From NCBI GenBank assembly GCA_945877905.1, contig CAMDUT010000008.1, forward strand, positions 1 through 33,654: 33,654 nucleotides of DNA, written 5' to 3'. The notes below the pieces were generated by a model. The model had not been told where the DNA came from, did not search any database, and was given only the letters and a program-made list of their open reading frames with translations. How positions within the stretch are numbered: position 1 is the stretch's first letter; every line of letters begins with the position of its first letter. Position numbers and translations under genes: made by a program. The DNA comes from Phycisphaera mikurensis NBRC 102666. GTDB lineage: Bacteria > Planctomycetota > Phycisphaerae > Phycisphaerales > SM1A02. Positions 24,897-33,243 of the stretch are shown here, in pieces.

Positions 24897-26522
24897 TCAG
24901 CCCGGGCAGGGGCCCCAGGACTCCAGCATGGTCGCCAGATCGGCGCCGTCGACGATGCCGTCGCCGTTCATGTCCGCCTGCTCGGCGACGGGTGCCGCGC
25001 CCCATCGCGCAAGCAGCAGGCCGAGGTCCGCGCCATCCACGGTGCGCGATCGGTCTACGTCACCCTCGCAGCACGCGTTCGACTCGACGAGGCCGGAGAC
25101 CGAGATCTCAGGTCCGGTCACGTCGCACTGAAGCGCGCAGAACGTGGAGCGTGCGATGATCGAACCAGGCGCCGCGGCGGACACGGGCGCGCGCACGCAT
25201 CCCGACCATGAGCCGAAGCCAGGAAGTGTCTTGAGGAGCGAAGAAGCGAAGGAACCCGCGAAGCGTGAATCCTGGACGATCGCTCCCGAGTCGAAGACGC
25301 ACGCGACGTCCGCGATGGCTGAACCATTCGTGTCCGGCGCCTTCTCGGCGCGGTTGGCGTTGAAGTCGCAGGAGCGCACTTCGTGCAGCGCGGCTGCACC
25401 GTCGATTCCGAAGCAGATGGCGCCGTTCGCGGAGCCGGCACCTTGGTAATAGCTGTTGTTCGAGATCGTGTGCGCGAGGTTCCCGGTGATTGCGCACGAG
25501 TCAACGATGAACCGCTGACCCGTCGGGCTCGCGAGCGAGAGCGCCGACCCAAACGCGCTTGCGATCGGACCGAGCCCGTTCACGGACGAATGCACCCGGT
25601 TCGCGTCGAATCGGCAGCGTGAAATGACGCCGCTTGACCACCGTGCCGCGATGGCACCGCCGTTCGCCCTCGCCTCGGCCCACGAGGCGCCGGGGACGAC
25701 CGTCGATACGAGGTTCTCGGCGAACACGCAGTCCTCGACCAGCACGTCACAATGGTCGAGCATCACGGCGCCGCCGAATCCGAACGGGTAGCCGTTGGCG
25801 GACAGATCAACGCGATTGTCGAGGAAGGTGCTCGACGCGATCGTGACCGCACATGTCGATGCGTACACCGCGCCTCCGCCGTATGTTCCATGCCCGCCGG
25901 TCACGCGATTGCCGGTGAACTCGCACTCGCTGATCTCGAGCACGGAATTCGACGCACGGAGCGCCGCACCGAGTGGACCAGCATCGCACCCGATGACCCG
26001 CAGGCCGCTGATTCGCACGCCAGGCGAAGGAACGTCGTTGATGATGAGCCCCGACCCACCGCCGCCATCGATGGTCACGGCGGGCCCCGAAGACCGAATC
26101 GTGAGAGCCTTCCCGTTGATCGTGATTCCACCGGCGTGCGAGCCATCCGCAACGATGATCTCATCACCGCTCATGGCGGCCGCGACGGCATCTTGAATCG
26201 TCGGATACTGCTCAGGAACCCGGATCTCGGAAGCCAGGACGGGGGAGGCGGCGCAGATCAGCGACTGCGCGCACAGCAGCAGCGTGCGGTTCATGCAGGG
26301 TCTTTCCTTGTCGTGCGAAATCAACTCGGTACGGCCGTCGAGAGAGGCCGACCGAAGGGATTTCGACGGCATGATTCCCGCAAAAAGAAGTGCGATGGCG
26401 ACGATTCCCCCAAGCAGGCGACTCAAGGAAGCCGCGGGGCCCCGGCCGGGCTCATCGAGGGCAATTCGCCGGAAGGCCGCAAGTTCTCGGTCACCGGGCC
26501 TGAGGGAGCTAGGCACGGGCAT
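24897..26522 (-). CDS. Right-handed parallel beta-helix surface protein with dockerin-like WGPC tail; N-terminal TM extension from 26522, alternative signal-peptide start at 26294 (MNRTLLLCAQSLICAASPVLA)
   Basis: IRVPEQYPTIQDAVAAAMSGDEIIVADGSHAGGITINGKALTIRSSG..., CEFTGNRV, CVFAENLV; tail DVDRSRTVDGADLGLLLARWG...DMNGDGIVDGADLATMLESWGPC. Confidence 0.78.
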   Translation of the reverse strand: MPVPSSLRPGDRELAAFRRIALDEPGRGPAASLSRLLGGIVAIALLFAGIMPSKSLRSASLDGRTELISHDKERPCMNRTLLLCAQSLICAASPVLASEIRVPEQYPTIQDAVAAAMSGDEIIVADGSHAGGITINGKALTIRSSGPAVTIDGGGGSGLIINDVPSPGVRISGLRVIGCDAGPLGAALRASNSVLEISECEFTGNRVTGGHGTYGGGAVYASTCAVTIASSTFLDNRVDLSANGYPFGFGGAVMLDHCDVLVEDCVFAENLVSTVVPGASWAEARANGGAIAARWSSGVISRCRFDANRVHSSVNGLGPIASAFGSALSLASPTGQRFIVDSCAITGNLAHTISNNSYYQGAGSANGAICFGIDGAAALHEVRSCDFNANRAEKAPDTNGSAIADVACVFDSGAIVQDSRFAGSFASSLLKTLPGFGSWSGCVRAPVSAAAPGSIIARSTFCALQCDVTGPEISVSGLVESNACCEGDVDRSRTVDGADLGLLLARWGAAPVAEQADMNGDGIVDGADLATMLESWGPCPG

Positions 26523-27282
26523 CCGGATCGATGAACGAGGCGATGCGCCGAAGCTCCGTTTCGACGTCATCGGCCGAGATCCCGTCTCGGAGGATCAGGC
26601 GACGCAACGCCGCCCGCACGCGGTTCGAGATCGTCCGCACCACCACCGCCGCGCGCGCGGGCTCGAACCCGGTCTCGTCGACGAGCAGCGCGTACGGTTG
26701 CCCGTCGAGCACGTGCCGACGGAAGAGGAGCCAGCGGTCGGACTCGCCGTCGGCGTTGCAGATCGTCTCGACCTCCTCGCACGCCTCGCGCAGGATCGAG
26801 ACCGCCCACGCACGCTCGAAGGCGGCCTCCGCCTCGGGCTCGGGAGATTCGAGCAGGTCGATCGGGTCATCGTCGCCGGAGCCCGGCTCCGCGAAGGCCC
26901 TTGCCTCGCGCACCTCGTTCATGCCGCGCCTCGCCGCACGCCTGCGTCGCCGCACCTCCTCGCGCATGCTCAGGATCAGTCCGTTGATGAGCCATCGTCG
27001 TAACGGCATCCCGCTCGCGCGCCACGCGTCGAGGTAGTCGTCGCGCGCGAAGCGGCTCACGAAGAACGCGCTGACCAGCTCGGCGCTCTCGCCGAGCCCG
27101 CGGTACGAGCTGCCCTTCACGTAGATGCGCAGCGGCTCGAAGTAGCGCGCCATCACCACGCTTCGGAGGGCGCGACGCGCCTCCTCGTCGCGGTCGAGCT
27201 GCTGATGCATCCACGTGGCGTCGGTGGTCGGGAATGCGTCTTCGGCGGGCATGGGGCGCTCGAGATAGGCCGGATGCAACAT
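26509..27282 (-). CDS. ECF-like RNA polymerase sigma factor (sigma-3)
   Basis: FPTTDATWMHQQLDRDEEARRALRSVVMARYFEPLRIYV...ELVSAFFVSRFARDDYLDAWRASGMPLRRWLINGLILSMREEV...LFRRHVLDGQPYALLVDETGFEPARAAVVVRTISNRV. Confidence 0.83.
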   Translation of the reverse strand: MLHPAYLERPMPAEDAFPTTDATWMHQQLDRDEEARRALRSVVMARYFEPLRIYVKGSSYRGLGESAELVSAFFVSRFARDDYLDAWRASGMPLRRWLINGLILSMREEVRRRRRAARRGMNEVREARAFAEPGSGDDDPIDLLESPEPEAEAAFERAWAVSILREACEEVETICNADGESDRWLLFRRHVLDGQPYALLVDETGFEPARAAVVVRTISNRVRAALRRLILRDGISADDVETELRRIASFIDPDARA

Positions 27283-27375
27283 GTCCGGTCATTAGATCAT
27301 CATCCAACGTGCACTTTCGCCTGAATTGGCGTTGGCGGTCATGAACGGGGGATCATGGGTCTGCACATTCACGCA

Positions 27376-27398
27376 TTCCGGTCAGTGTTTGACCGGAA
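27376..27398. promoter_or_regulatory. Perfect inverted repeat TTCCGGTCA-GTGTT-TGACCGGAA upstream of sigma-3 (operator or hairpin)
   Basis: 9-bp arms, 5-nt spacer; half site TCCGGTCA repeats at 27284-27291 next to the sigma-3 start. Confidence 0.55.
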
Positions 27399-27531
27399 CG
27401 TACCTCCCGCCACCGACGCACCGCTCTGGTGCGGGCGGCCCGCGGCGAAGGTGTTCCGGTCGCGTCGCTGTGCGGTGGAGCAGACCTCACATGCGACGTG
27501 ATCAGGATCCGAGGATCGCGACTCCCGGAGT

Positions 27532-28602
27532 TCAGGCGTCGAGGAGCACTACGTCAGCGGGATCCGCCGTCACGGCCACGGGCTCGCCCACGCCCACCCC
27601 GTGCCTCGGACGGAGTTCGAGCACCGTGACCAACGTGCCGGCGCAGTCGATTCGGAACTGGGTGAACGCGCCGAGGTACGTGGTCTCCGCGATGGTGCCG
27701 CGAAGGCTCGGGCGATCCGTCGGCGAGGCGTCGCCTCGGTGCAGGCGCAGGCACTCGGGGCGGACGCTTGCGAAGACGCGCACCCCCGCCTGGCGCGGTC
27801 CGGCGCCGCTCGCCTCGAGCATGCCGCCCGCCACGCGGATGCCGCGCGCACCGTCGGCCGACGGCCCTTCGACGGTCGCGGCGAGCACGTTCGTCTCCCC
27901 CATGAACTCCGCGACGAACCGGTTCGCGGGGCGTTCGTAGACGTCGCGCGGGCCGCCGACCTGCTCGATGCGCCCCTCTCGCATCACGATGATGCGGTCG
28001 GCCATGCTGAGGCTCTCGTGCTGGTCGTGCGTGACGTGGATCGCGGTCAGGCGCGCCTCGTCCACCACGCGCCGGATCTCGCGGCGCATCTCGGCTCGCA
28101 GGCGCGCGTCGAGGTTCGAGAGCGGTTCGTCGAGGAGCAGCACGTCGGGCCGGTAGACGACCGCGCGCGCGAGCGCGACGCGCTGCTGCTGGCCGCCCGA
28201 GAGCTCGGCGGGCCGCCGTGCGGCATAGGTCGACATGCGGACCATCTCGAGCGCCTCTCCGGTGCGGCGGCGAACCTCGTCGCGCGGCAGCTTGCGCGAC
28301 TCGAGCCCGAATGCGACGTTCTCCGCGACGGTCATGTGCGGCCACAGGGCGTAGCCCTGGAACACCATGCCGCACCCGCGCCGCTCGGCGGGCAGCGCCG
28401 TGACGTCGCGCTCGCCGAAGCGGATCGCGCCGCCGGTCGGCTCGAGCAGCCCGGCCACCATGCGGAGGACCGTGGTCTTGCCGCACCCCGACGGGCCGAG
28501 CAGGAAGGTGAGCTTTCCCCCCGGTGCCTCGCACGTGATGCCGTCGACCGCGACGGTGGATCCGAACGACTTCGACAGGCCTTCGAGGCGGACGGGGAGC
28601 AT
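27532..28602 (-). CDS. ABC transporter ATP-binding protein (sugar/MsmK-UgpC-PotA-like with TOBE)
   Basis: LGPSGCGKTTVLRMVAGLLEPTGG, ELSGGQQQRVALARAVVYRPDVLLLDEPLSNLDARLR, VTHDQHESLSMADRIIVM, FMGETNVL. Confidence 0.92.
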   Translation of the reverse strand: MLPVRLEGLSKSFGSTVAVDGITCEAPGGKLTFLLGPSGCGKTTVLRMVAGLLEPTGGAIRFGERDVTALPAERRGCGMVFQGYALWPHMTVAENVAFGLESRKLPRDEVRRRTGEALEMVRMSTYAARRPAELSGGQQQRVALARAVVYRPDVLLLDEPLSNLDARLRAEMRREIRRVVDEARLTAIHVTHDQHESLSMADRIIVMREGRIEQVGGPRDVYERPANRFVAEFMGETNVLAATVEGPSADGARGIRVAGGMLEASGAGPRQAGVRVFASVRPECLRLHRGDASPTDRPSLRGTIAETTYLGAFTQFRIDCAGTLVTVLELRPRHGVGVGEPVAVTADPADVVLLDA

Positions 28603-28645
28603 CTGGCGAAGGAGGTTACCCCTCGGGAACGGGAGCGCCGCGACC

Positions 28646-28657
28646 TACCATGCCTGC
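28646..28657 (+). promoter_or_regulatory. Putative leaderless promoter -10: TACCAT-GCCTGC-GTG (DUF721)
   Basis: TAnnnT-N6-start codon. Confidence 0.5.
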
Positions 28658-29110
28658 GTGGCTGCTCCGCGCGAGGAATCCCCGAAGCCTTCACGGGCGG
28701 TGAAGAAGCCCGCGCCCGCGCGCACGGCCTCGCGCCCGAACGTGATCCCCGCCGCGGCCACCGACCCGCGCCTCGCGCGCGTGCAGCGCATGTGCGAGCG
28801 CCGCGCCTTCCGCGAGCGCGAGACGTCGATCACGCGCGAGGTCGGCGAGATCGCTCGGCAGGCCGCGCGCGACCTCGAGCGCCGCGGGTCCTTCGCCGAG
28901 GCATGGGCGGAGTCGATGCCCGCCGAGCTCGTCGCCGAGACGTGGATCGAGTCGGCGACGCCCGTCCAGCTCCTGGTGGGCGTCACGGGATCCGCCGCGG
29001 CGTTCGCCGTCGACCGCGCGCTGCGGGCGGGCGCCCTTGCGCTCCTGCGAGCCCGGCTCCAGGCGCCGGGCCTTCGCGTGCGCACCCGCGTGGGCCGCTC
29101 ACCCGCCTGA
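28658..29110 (+). CDS. DUF721 / DciA-like protein
   Basis: GTG start; FAEAWAESMPAELVAETWIESATPVQLLVGVTGSAAAFAVDRALRAGALALLRARLQAPGLRVRTRVG matches the DUF721 pattern. Confidence 0.65.
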   Translation: MAAPREESPKPSRAVKKPAPARTASRPNVIPAAATDPRLARVQRMCERRAFRERETSITREVGEIARQAARDLERRGSFAEAWAESMPAELVAETWIESATPVQLLVGVTGSAAAFAVDRALRAGALALLRARLQAPGLRVRTRVGRSPA

Positions 29111-29500
29111 GGCGGACGGCGCCGTGCCCAGCGCTCCGTCCGGCAGCGCCCGCGCGCGGCCATCGCGGTCGAGGCACGCCAGGACGGTCGAGCCCGTCAC
29201 CAGCAGGTCGTCGCCCCGGAACAGCTCGTAGGAGTGCTGAATCTTCACCGCCCCGACGCGCTCAAGCGTCGTGCGCAGCGTGACGAGGTCGTCGTAGCGC
29301 GCCGGCGCGCGGTACGTGACCTCGAGCTTCACGACCGCGAGCAGCAGCCCGGCGGCCTCCATGTCGCGGTACGTGCGGCCGGTCGACCGCAGCAGCTCCG
29401 TGCGCCCCATCTCGAACCACACGGGATACGCGGTGTGGTGCACCACGCCCATCGGGTCGCACTCGCAGTAGCGCACGCGGATGTCGATGGAGCCCTGCAT
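29099..29500 (-). CDS. Acyl-CoA thioesterase (4HBT hot-dog fold, YbgC-like)
   Basis: IRVRYCECDPMGVVHHTAYPVWFEMGRTELLRSTGRTYRDMEAAGLLLAVVKLEVTYRAPARYDDLVTLRT. Confidence 0.88.
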   Translation of the reverse strand: MQGSIDIRVRYCECDPMGVVHHTAYPVWFEMGRTELLRSTGRTYRDMEAAGLLLAVVKLEVTYRAPARYDDLVTLRTTLERVGAVKIQHSYELFRGDDLLVTGSTVLACLDRDGRARALPDGALGTAPSASGG

Positions 29501-29525
29501 CGCGGGAAAGGTACCGCGCGCGCCG

Positions 29526-30926
29526 TCACTTCCCGACGCAGAAGCGCGCGAAGATCCGCCCGAGCACGTCGTCCGGGGGAATCGCCCCCGACACCTCGCC
29601 GAGGCGGTCGAGCGCCGTTCGCAGCCACGCGGCGACCAGCTCGGGTGCCTGCTCGGCGCACGCGGCGCGAAGCGCGGACGCGGCCTCCGCGAGCAGCACG
29701 GCACGGGCCGAGCCGAGGGCCGCGGTGCCGGTGGTGCGCGAACGGGTGCGCGCGCACTCGTCGCGGATCGCGGCCCGGAGCGGGTCAAGCCCGGCGCCCG
29801 TGCGGGCGCTGGTGGCGATGCGCGGGGCCGGCGCGCCCGCGTCGTGATCGGGTTCGCGCGGGCCCGCGACCGGGAGGTCGCACTTCGTGCGCGCGCGGAG
29901 CACGGGGACGGTGGCCGGGATCGGCAGGGTGCCGCGGAACGCATCCCACGCGTCGCGGACCGCGTCGTGGCCCCGGGTTTCCTCCGCCCCGCGCCCGTCG
30001 TCGCACGCCACGACCACGTCCGCCCGCGCGATCGCGTCCATGGCGCGTCGCTGCATGAGCATGTCGATGCGCTCGACCGCCTCCTCGAGGCCCGGGACGT
30101 CGACCAGCACCGCCTCGGTGCCGTCGCCGAGCGTCATCGCGGCCTCGATCGCGTCGCGCGTGGTGCCGCGGAGCTCGTGCTCGACGCTCCGCGCGCGCCC
30201 GAGGAGCGCGTTGAAGAGCGAGCTCTTGCCTGCGTTCGGTGGCCCGCACAGCACCACGCGCGGCGCGTGGATCGCGCGTTCCACGCCCTCGGCGGCCCGG
30301 AGCGCGGTGTCGATCGCGGACCCGACCGCGGCGAGGCGGCGTTCGAGGTCCTGCCGTTCGATCGCGACCACGCCCTCCTGGTCCGTGAAGTCGATGCCCG
30401 CCTCGACGAGCGCCAGGACGTCGGCGATCTCGCCGGACCATGCGCGCCGTGCATCCGCGGGGTCGTCCGTCTCCATCGAGCGTGCGGCCGCGAGCGCCGC
30501 GTCCGTCTCCGCCGCGATCGCGTGCGCCACGGCGTCGGCCTGCGTCGCGGTCATGCGGCCGTGCAGCACCGCTCGCACGCTGAACTCGCCCGGGTGCGCG
30601 CGCCGCGCGCCGCCTGCCGCGCGCGCGATCACCGCGTCCACGATGCGCTCGAGGAGCGCGGGGTTCCCCGGGGCATGCACCTCGACGCAGTCCTCGCCCG
30701 TCGCGCTGCGGGACGCGGGCATGCACGCGACGAGGACGGGGATGGGCGGGTCGGCGAGCCGCGCGACGTGGATGCCGCGAGCGCGCGCGGCGATGGCCTG
30801 CGCACCCGGCCCGGTGAGGGTCGCCGCGACGTGCGCGCATGCGTCGCGGCCGCTCGCCCGCACCAGCCCGCGCGGCGACGGCCCCGGCGGGGACGCGACG
30901 GCGAGGATGGTGGAAGCGGCGTCCAA
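29526..30926 (-). CDS. mnmE: tRNA uridine-5-carboxymethylaminomethyl modification GTPase MnmE
   Basis: HPGEFSVRAVLHGRMTATQADAVAHAI, GPPNAGKSSLFNALLGR, GTTRDAIEA, C-terminal FCVGK; TTG start 12 nt after yidC stop. Confidence 0.9.
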   Translation of the reverse strand: MDAASTILAVASPPGPSPRGLVRASGRDACAHVAATLTGPGAQAIAARARGIHVARLADPPIPVLVACMPASRSATGEDCVEVHAPGNPALLERIVDAVIARAAGGARRAHPGEFSVRAVLHGRMTATQADAVAHAIAAETDAALAAARSMETDDPADARRAWSGEIADVLALVEAGIDFTDQEGVVAIERQDLERRLAAVGSAIDTALRAAEGVERAIHAPRVVLCGPPNAGKSSLFNALLGRARSVEHELRGTTRDAIEAAMTLGDGTEAVLVDVPGLEEAVERIDMLMQRRAMDAIARADVVVACDDGRGAEETRGHDAVRDAWDAFRGTLPIPATVPVLRARTKCDLPVAGPREPDHDAGAPAPRIATSARTGAGLDPLRAAIRDECARTRSRTTGTAALGSARAVLLAEAASALRAACAEQAPELVAAWLRTALDRLGEVSGAIPPDDVLGRIFARFCVGK

Positions 30927-30938
30927 CGCGCGGCGGCC

Positions 30939-33209
30939 TCAGCGGTCCCGGAACGGGCGCTTCGGCGCGTTGCGGCGCGCCTCGGCGGCGCGCTGCGTCT
31001 CCTGCACGCGCTTCATGGCCTTCTCGTACGCGCCCTGCAGCCAGCCGCCCTTGCCGGGCCGCGGCTTCGTGAAGTCCATCTTCTCGACCTCGGCACGGAC
31101 GCGCTTGCTCTCGTAGATGCCGACCAGCGTGCTGGTGGCGATGTAGAGGGTCAGCCCGCTCGGCGCCGAGTACAGCATCAGCGGGAACATGATGACCATC
31201 ATCCACTTCATGATCTTCTGCTGCTGCTCCTGCTCGGGCGTCATGTTCGGCGAGGGCGGCGGCGACATGTACTTCTGCTGCACCCAGAACACGAGGCCCA
31301 TGAGGAGCGGCACCAGGTTCACCGACGACAGCTCGAACACGTAGAGGTTCACCGAGAAGGGCAGGGGGATGAACCGGTCCTGCGCGCTCAGGTCCGCGAG
31401 GAAGGGCCAGTCGCCGAACCTCTGGAAGACGCCGAAGAACGCCGGCTGCTGCCGCAGCTCGAACGCGTAGTAGAGGACCGCGTAGAGCGCGATCCAGATC
31501 GGCATCTGCAGGAACGTCGGCACCATGCCGCCGGCGCACCCGAGCGGGTTGATCCCCTTCTCGCGGTACAGGCGGATGGTCTCCTCCTGCACCTTCTTCG
31601 GGTCGTCCTTGTGGCGCTTCTGGATGGCCTCGAGCTCGGGCTTCACCGCGGCCATCTGCTTGGTGACGCGCATCATCGAGATCTGCGATCGCCGCGTCAG
31701 CGGGTGCAGCAGCCCGCGCACCACGATCACCAGCGCGATGATGGCCAGGCCCCAGTCGAAGACGACGTAGTCGTGCAGGAAGGCCAGGAACCACACGAGG
31801 AGGTCCGCGAGCCACGCGAACGTGCACCACGAGCAGCAGCCGCTCATCAGGTACAGGATCAGGCCCTGCATGTTGAGCGCGGCGTACGGCTCGGTCGACG
31901 CGAGCAGCGATCGCTCGAGCGGGCCGGCGAACACCCCGACGTCGAACGCCGCGGCGGTGCCCGGCGCGGCCGTGACCGCGTCGCTCGTGAGGTCGGTGAA
32001 GAGCACGCGGTCCGGGGCGCCCCGGAAGGTCGACTCGCCGGCCTGTGCCTGAACGACGCCGATCGCGGGCGCGACGGCGCGCGAGGTCGAACCGGGCGGC
32101 GCGTACGGTGCGTGCACCGCGAACGCGAAGTAGCGGTTGGTGGCGCCGAACCACGAGAGGTTGTAGCGCTCCTGCTGCTGGCGCTGGTCGGGCCAGACGC
32201 GGTAGTTGCCCCCGTCGATCTGGCCGATCACCGTGGCATGGTCGAGCGTCGCGCCGTGCACGATCACCGTTGCCTGGCCCGGGTCCCGCTCCTTCGACAT
32301 CAGGTAGCCGGCGTGGAAGCGCCGCGCGTCGACGAGGTCGCCGCCGCCGGTGCCCGTGCCGGGCTGCGTGCCCGGGGCCTCGCGCGGCAGGTCGGTCGGT
32401 CCGAACTGGATCCAGCGCACGGTGCGCGGCGACGCCGAGAGGTTCTCGACGCGCTGCTCGCAACGGAGGTCGTACGAGCCGGCGTCGACGCGCCACGTGC
32501 GCGTCACGCGCATCTGGAGCGCGCCGGTCGAGTCCGCGAGCTCGCTGACGAAGGTGCCGGGCGCGGTCTCCGCCCAGACGTTCCCCGCGAGGCTGACGGC
32601 CTGGCCGTCGACCTCGACCTCGCGCGCGGCGAGGAGCGACACGGAGAAGCCCTGGAGCGTGCCGTGCGCGACGAACGCGTAGCGGCCCGCGAGCACGTCC
32701 TCGGCGGTGCCCGCCGCGCGTGCGCGCGCGGCGGCGCGGCTGTCGGCACCCGTCCACCAGAGGTCGCTGAACGTGATGCGCGAGATGCCGGCGCCGCGCG
32801 GGTCGAACTCGACGAGGAAGCGCGCCTTGGCGGGATCGACCGACCCGATCGGCGTCGGCTGCGCGGTCGGCGAGCCGGGCGCGCGCGCGGACCAGCGGTC
32901 CATGGGCGCGGGCTTCGCGGCGGTCGCGGACGGCGCTGGGGCAGGGGCGGTCATTGGCGCGTTCGGCTCGGTGATCGAAGCCGGCGCGGTCGCCGTGGAG
33001 GTGGTCGCCTGCGTCGCGGAAGCAGGCGACCCGGCGGTGGCCTGCGGGGCCGTGGCCGCGGTCGCCGACGAATCGCCGTTCCCGGAGCCCGCGCCGCTGA
33101 CGATGACCGCCACGATGCCCGCGGCCACCGCGAACACGGCGAGGGTGGCGACGAACCGTCGGACGTTGAACGCTGGGGCCTTGCGGCCGGCCGGGTCGGT
33201 GGTCTTCAT
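30939..33209 (-). CDS. yidC: Membrane protein insertase YidC
   Basis: YVVFDWGLAIIALVIVVRGLLHPLTRRSQISMMRVTKQMAAVKPELEAIQKRHKDDPKKVQEETIRLYREKGINPLGCAGGMVPTFLQMPIWIALYAVL. Confidence 0.95.
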   Translation of the reverse strand: MKTTDPAGRKAPAFNVRRFVATLAVFAVAAGIVAVIVSGAGSGNGDSSATAATAPQATAGSPASATQATTSTATAPASITEPNAPMTAPAPAPSATAAKPAPMDRWSARAPGSPTAQPTPIGSVDPAKARFLVEFDPRGAGISRITFSDLWWTGADSRAAARARAAGTAEDVLAGRYAFVAHGTLQGFSVSLLAAREVEVDGQAVSLAGNVWAETAPGTFVSELADSTGALQMRVTRTWRVDAGSYDLRCEQRVENLSASPRTVRWIQFGPTDLPREAPGTQPGTGTGGGDLVDARRFHAGYLMSKERDPGQATVIVHGATLDHATVIGQIDGGNYRVWPDQRQQQERYNLSWFGATNRYFAFAVHAPYAPPGSTSRAVAPAIGVVQAQAGESTFRGAPDRVLFTDLTSDAVTAAPGTAAAFDVGVFAGPLERSLLASTEPYAALNMQGLILYLMSGCCSWCTFAWLADLLVWFLAFLHDYVVFDWGLAIIALVIVVRGLLHPLTRRSQISMMRVTKQMAAVKPELEAIQKRHKDDPKKVQEETIRLYREKGINPLGCAGGMVPTFLQMPIWIALYAVLYYAFELRQQPAFFGVFQRFGDWPFLADLSAQDRFIPLPFSVNLYVFELSSVNLVPLLMGLVFWVQQKYMSPPPSPNMTPEQEQQQKIMKWMMVIMFPLMLYSAPSGLTLYIATSTLVGIYESKRVRAEVEKMDFTKPRPGKGGWLQGAYEKAMKRVQETQRAAEARRNAPKRPFRDR

Positions 33210-33243
33210 GTCTTCTCGTGCGTGGGTCGTGCTGGCGCGCCGG

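Noticed and set aside
23007-25211. 734-aa plus-strand ORF
   Set aside because: Antisense to the GH29 fucosidase.
27304-27335. CCAACG...CGTTGG and CGCC-TGAATT-GGCG palindromes upstream of sigma-3; checked also as a tRNA-like fold
   Set aside because: Arms of 4-6 bp, no T-loop GTTCGA motif; not distinguishable from chance.
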